Positions 5,733-7,740 of a stretch of DNA of 7,740 bases are shown one piece after another. The translations under genes were made by a program, and so were the position numbers. Location of the stretch: positions 1 to 7,740 of the forward strand of contig JARLGP010000203.1 in NCBI GenBank assembly GCA_031292735.1. The letters are read 5' to 3'. Under the pieces are notes generated by a model, which was not told the DNA's origin, made no database searches, and worked only from the letters and a program-made list of their open reading frames with translations. Numbering within the stretch: position 1 is the stretch's first letter; every line of letters starts with the position of its first letter. This stretch comes from Holophaga sp. (GTDB lineage Bacteria; Acidobacteriota; Holophagae; Holophagales; Holophagaceae).

Positions 5733-5756
5733 AAGGCCCGGCTCATGCTGGGCCTT
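5733..5756 (-). other. Intercistronic hairpin
   Basis: In the 91-base gap between the ThDP and TIM-barrel genes, AAGGCCC pairs with GGGCCTT; past one A-C mismatch two more pairs form, leaving an ATGA tetraloop. No T-run follows on either strand, so it is not a usual terminator. It could be a processing or stability element that sets different mRNA levels for the two genes. A weaker five-base inverted repeat (CGATT/AATCG, about 5759-5774) lies beside it. Confidence 0.45.
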
Positions 5757-5783
5757 ATCGATTGCAAATAATCGTCTTATTGA

Positions 5784-7547
5784 TCAATCTGTCGCCACGT
5801 GATGGACCTTCGTTCCGGGCGAGTAGATGTCCATGATGTTCCAGTGGCCGGCCGTGGGGGTCGGGGTGTTCTTCATATGCACATCGATCACCACCGGGCG
5901 GTTCGACTGAATGGCCCGCTCGATGGCCGGCCTCAACTCCCCGGCCGATTCGATGCGGATCCCTTCCACCCCATAGGCCCTGGCGATGGCTGCGAAATCA
6001 GGAGAGCAGCTCTCGCCGGCCTTTTCGAACACGGTCCCGAAGGTCGTCCCGAAGTGGGCGAGCTCCAGGCCCGCGATGGTGCCGAAGGCATGGTTGTTCA
6101 TGATCACCCAGACGACCGGGATGTCCTCCACGAAAGCCGTGGCCAGGGCCGCCGGGTTCTGACCGAAACCGCCGTCCCCCACCAGGGCCACCACCACCCG
6201 GTCCGGCATGGCCAGTTTGGCGCCCAGCGCGGCCGGCGAGCCGAAGCCCATGGTCGCGAATCCGCCCGGCGTGAAGACCGTGCCAGGCTCGTAGACCGGA
6301 TACTGCAGGGCGAGCCCGTTCTTGTTCCAGCCCACATCGGTGCAGACGATCGAATTGCGCGGCAGCGCCAGACGCAGGTCGGCCAGGATCCGCTCGGGGT
6401 TCATCGGCCAGGCGGAACTCTCCCGGGCCGCCCTGCCCTCCTCGGCGACGACCGCGCGGTGGGCGGCCATCTCGGCCAAAAGCTCGGGCCGCTTGACCCC
6501 GTTCGGGGCCATCCGGCGCGCGACTTTCAGCAAGGCGCCCAGCGCCGACTTCAGGTCGGCCACGGCGCCGAAGGCCACCGGGTAGTTCCTTCCGATCTCG
6601 GTGGGATCGATGTCGATGTGGATCAGCTGGGTCGGCGGGAAGTTGAAGTTGTATTCCGGCTCCCAGGAACTGCAGTCGGTCTCGGAAAAACGGGTCCCGA
6701 GCGCCAGGATCCAGTCGGCCCCCTTGCACTTGTCATTGGTGAACTTGGTGCCCCAGAAACCGGTCATGCCGAGGATCAGCGGATGGTCGTCCGCCAGCGC
6801 GCCCTTCCCCATCAGCGTGTGCGCGATCGGGAGCTGCAGCTGCTCGGCGAACTCACGCAGTTCGGTCATGGCGTCGGCCAGCATGATCCCGCCGCCCACG
6901 TAGAGGAGCGGCGTCTTGGCCTCCAGCAGTGTCTTGACGATCCGCTCCGCGGTGGCCTCGTCCAGGGACGGCTTGGCCACCTGACGCTGGTTCGCCAGCA
7001 CCCGGTCGAACAAGGCGGAATCGATCCGCTTGGAAAAGATGTCCATGGGCACATCGACCAGCACCGGGCCGGGGCGCCCGCTTTCTGCCATGACGAAGGC
7101 CTTTTCCAGAACCTCAGGGAGCAGATGGGCCGAGTCCACGCGCCAGGCGCGCTTGACGAACGGCCGGTAGATCTCGTACTGCGAGCCGTCCGCGTGCAGG
7201 TTGACCTCCTGATGCGGGTGCTTGCCGAAGTAATGCGACGGCACGTCGCCCGCGATCACCACCATGGGAATGGAGTCCAGCGAGGCATTGGCCACGCCGG
7301 TGGCGGCGTTGGTCAGGCCGGGGCCCAGATGGGTCAGCAGCACCGAGGCCTTGCGGGTGGCGCGGGCGTACCCATCGGCGGCGTGGGCCGCGATCTGCTC
7401 GTGCCGCGTGTTGATGAACTTGATCTTCTTGCTCTTCTCGAGCGCCGCGAGCACCGCGATGTTGGTATGCCCGCACAGCCCGAACACGTGCTCGATTCCA
7501 CGCTTCTCAAGGTATTTCACCAACTGGTTGGAAACAAGATCTTCCAT
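5784..7547 (-). CDS. ThDP-dependent acetolactate synthase-like enzyme
   Basis: A 587-residue three-domain thiamine diphosphate enzyme, usual length for the family. The pyrimidine-binding domain (about 1-170) carries the cofactor-activating Glu50 in RHEQIAAHAADGYAR. A central Rossmann-like domain (about 195-345) includes YVGGGIML and HIDIDPTEIGR. The pyrophosphate-binding domain (about 380-560) has the motif GDGG (457-460) with closing NN at 484-485. The start at 7547 is supported by AGGAG seven bases upstream. GLCGHTNI (23-30) puts a His at an active-site loop, and the KHPHQEV stretch (109-115) is also unlike typical acetolactate synthases. It is not a clear match to acetolactate synthase, Xsc, oxalyl-CoA decarboxylase or IolD. 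It probably makes or breaks a C-C bond next to a carbonyl: decarboxylation, lyase or 1,2-dione hydrolysis. The acylating aldehyde dehydrogenase 52 bases upstream suggests the product is an aldehyde. The substrate is unknown. Confidence 0.88.
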   Translation of the reverse strand: MEDLVSNQLVKYLEKRGIEHVFGLCGHTNIAVLAALEKSKKIKFINTRHEQIAAHAADGYARATRKASVLLTHLGPGLTNAATGVANASLDSIPMVVIAGDVPSHYFGKHPHQEVNLHADGSQYEIYRPFVKRAWRVDSAHLLPEVLEKAFVMAESGRPGPVLVDVPMDIFSKRIDSALFDRVLANQRQVAKPSLDEATAERIVKTLLEAKTPLLYVGGGIMLADAMTELREFAEQLQLPIAHTLMGKGALADDHPLILGMTGFWGTKFTNDKCKGADWILALGTRFSETDCSSWEPEYNFNFPPTQLIHIDIDPTEIGRNYPVAFGAVADLKSALGALLKVARRMAPNGVKRPELLAEMAAHRAVVAEEGRAARESSAWPMNPERILADLRLALPRNSIVCTDVGWNKNGLALQYPVYEPGTVFTPGGFATMGFGSPAALGAKLAMPDRVVVALVGDGGFGQNPAALATAFVEDIPVVWVIMNNHAFGTIAGLELAHFGTTFGTVFEKAGESCSPDFAAIARAYGVEGIRIESAGELRPAIERAIQSNRPVVIDVHMKNTPTPTAGHWNIMDIYSPGTKVHHVATD

Positions 7548-7599
7548 TTCGTCACTCCTGCGATCGTTGGACCCTGGGGTTGCAGTGCAAGGTGGTTCG

Positions 7600-7740
7600 T
7601 TACGCTTCCATGGCGGGATCGTAGAAGGCGCCGAACAGGTCCTGGTCCGACGGCTTGTCCTCCTTGATCGGCACCGAAACCCAGGTGTTGTTCATGTAGT
7701 GTTTGAGCGAGACGTTCTCGGAGATGATGTTCCCGCCCCA
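7600..7740 (-). CDS. C-terminal end of a CoA-acylating aldehyde dehydrogenase
   Basis: Only the last 46 residues and TAA are inside the window; the gene enters from the right edge. The visible sequence starts WGGNIISENVSLKHYMNN and continues TWVSVPI, then a charged tail with DLFGAFY. The WGGN-x-x-SEN-x-x-x-KH-x-x-N signature is the C-terminal end of acylating aldehyde dehydrogenases such as the first domain of AdhE, and the TWVS-x-PI tail most resembles sulfoacetaldehyde dehydrogenases of the SauS type. Such enzymes oxidise an aldehyde to its acyl-CoA with NAD(P)+. The active-site cysteine is outside the window. It is first of the four visible genes on this strand. The specific aldehyde cannot be told from this fragment. 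Confidence 0.7.
   Translation of the reverse strand, partial: WGGNIISENVSLKHYMNNTWVSVPIKEDKPSDQDLFGAFYDPAMEA

Noticed and set aside
5693..5767. Longer N-terminus for the TIM-barrel protein
   Set aside because: The extra 25 residues would be encoded across the intercistronic hairpin, and a clear binding site (5701-5706) points to the ATG at 5692.
5799..7667. 622-codon plus-strand frame across the ThDP gene
   Set aside because: It is antisense to a complete motif-bearing enzyme; its His/Gly/Arg/Gln-rich composition is typical of the reverse of GC-rich coding DNA.

Overview
The window looks like a GC-rich Gram-negative chromosome, most likely a betaproteobacterium or a close relative. The reasons are a 16-strand-type general porin ending in phenylalanine, strong G/C preference at third codon positions, and a ribosome-stalling attenuator of the proteobacterial type. 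No rRNA, tRNA, insertion sequence, phage gene or CRISPR array was seen.

Layout. Nearly all genes lie on the minus strand. Reading that strand from 7740 downward: the last 46 residues of a CoA-acylating aldehyde dehydrogenase (7600-7740), a ThDP-dependent enzyme of the acetolactate synthase fold (5784-7547), a xylose-isomerase-like TIM-barrel protein (4850-5692) and a divergent shikimate dehydrogenase homologue (3970-4803). These four are closely spaced and probably form one operon. Directly behind it lies a compact control unit not listed among ordinary genes: a near-consensus sigma-70 promoter (3927-3955), a 27-residue leader peptide containing Tyr-Ala-Tyr-Ala-Tyr-Arg-Trp-Phe (3825-3908), mutually exclusive hairpins and a rho-independent terminator (3768-3801). 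It is followed by an unrecognised 88-codon gene (3451-3717). A plus-strand porin gene (1912-3390) converges on this unit and ends in a strong terminator. Further left are a type I 3-dehydroquinate dehydratase (379-1152, minus) and the first 21 codons of another minus-strand gene (1-64). Two gene-poor stretches, 65-378 and 1153-1911, carry candidate regulatory sites only.

How the genes may work together. A dehydrogenase, a dehydratase, a sugar-isomerase-like TIM barrel, a ThDP C-C bond enzyme and an acylating aldehyde dehydrogenase, beside a porin, suggest catabolism of a hydroxylated alicyclic acid related to quinate or shikimate. The set parallels the myo-inositol pathway in types of chemistry (ring oxidation, dehydration, ThDP ring cleavage, acyl-CoA formation). 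Plain conversion to protocatechuate would explain the dehydratase and the TIM barrel but not the ThDP enzyme or the aldehyde dehydrogenase. This pathway is inference. The shikimate dehydrogenase homologue has lost residues that normally hold the shikimate carboxylate, so its substrate is probably not ordinary shikimate.

The most striking new element is the aromatic amino-acid attenuator at 3768-3955, because it sits in front of a gene that does not look like any known aromatic biosynthesis gene.
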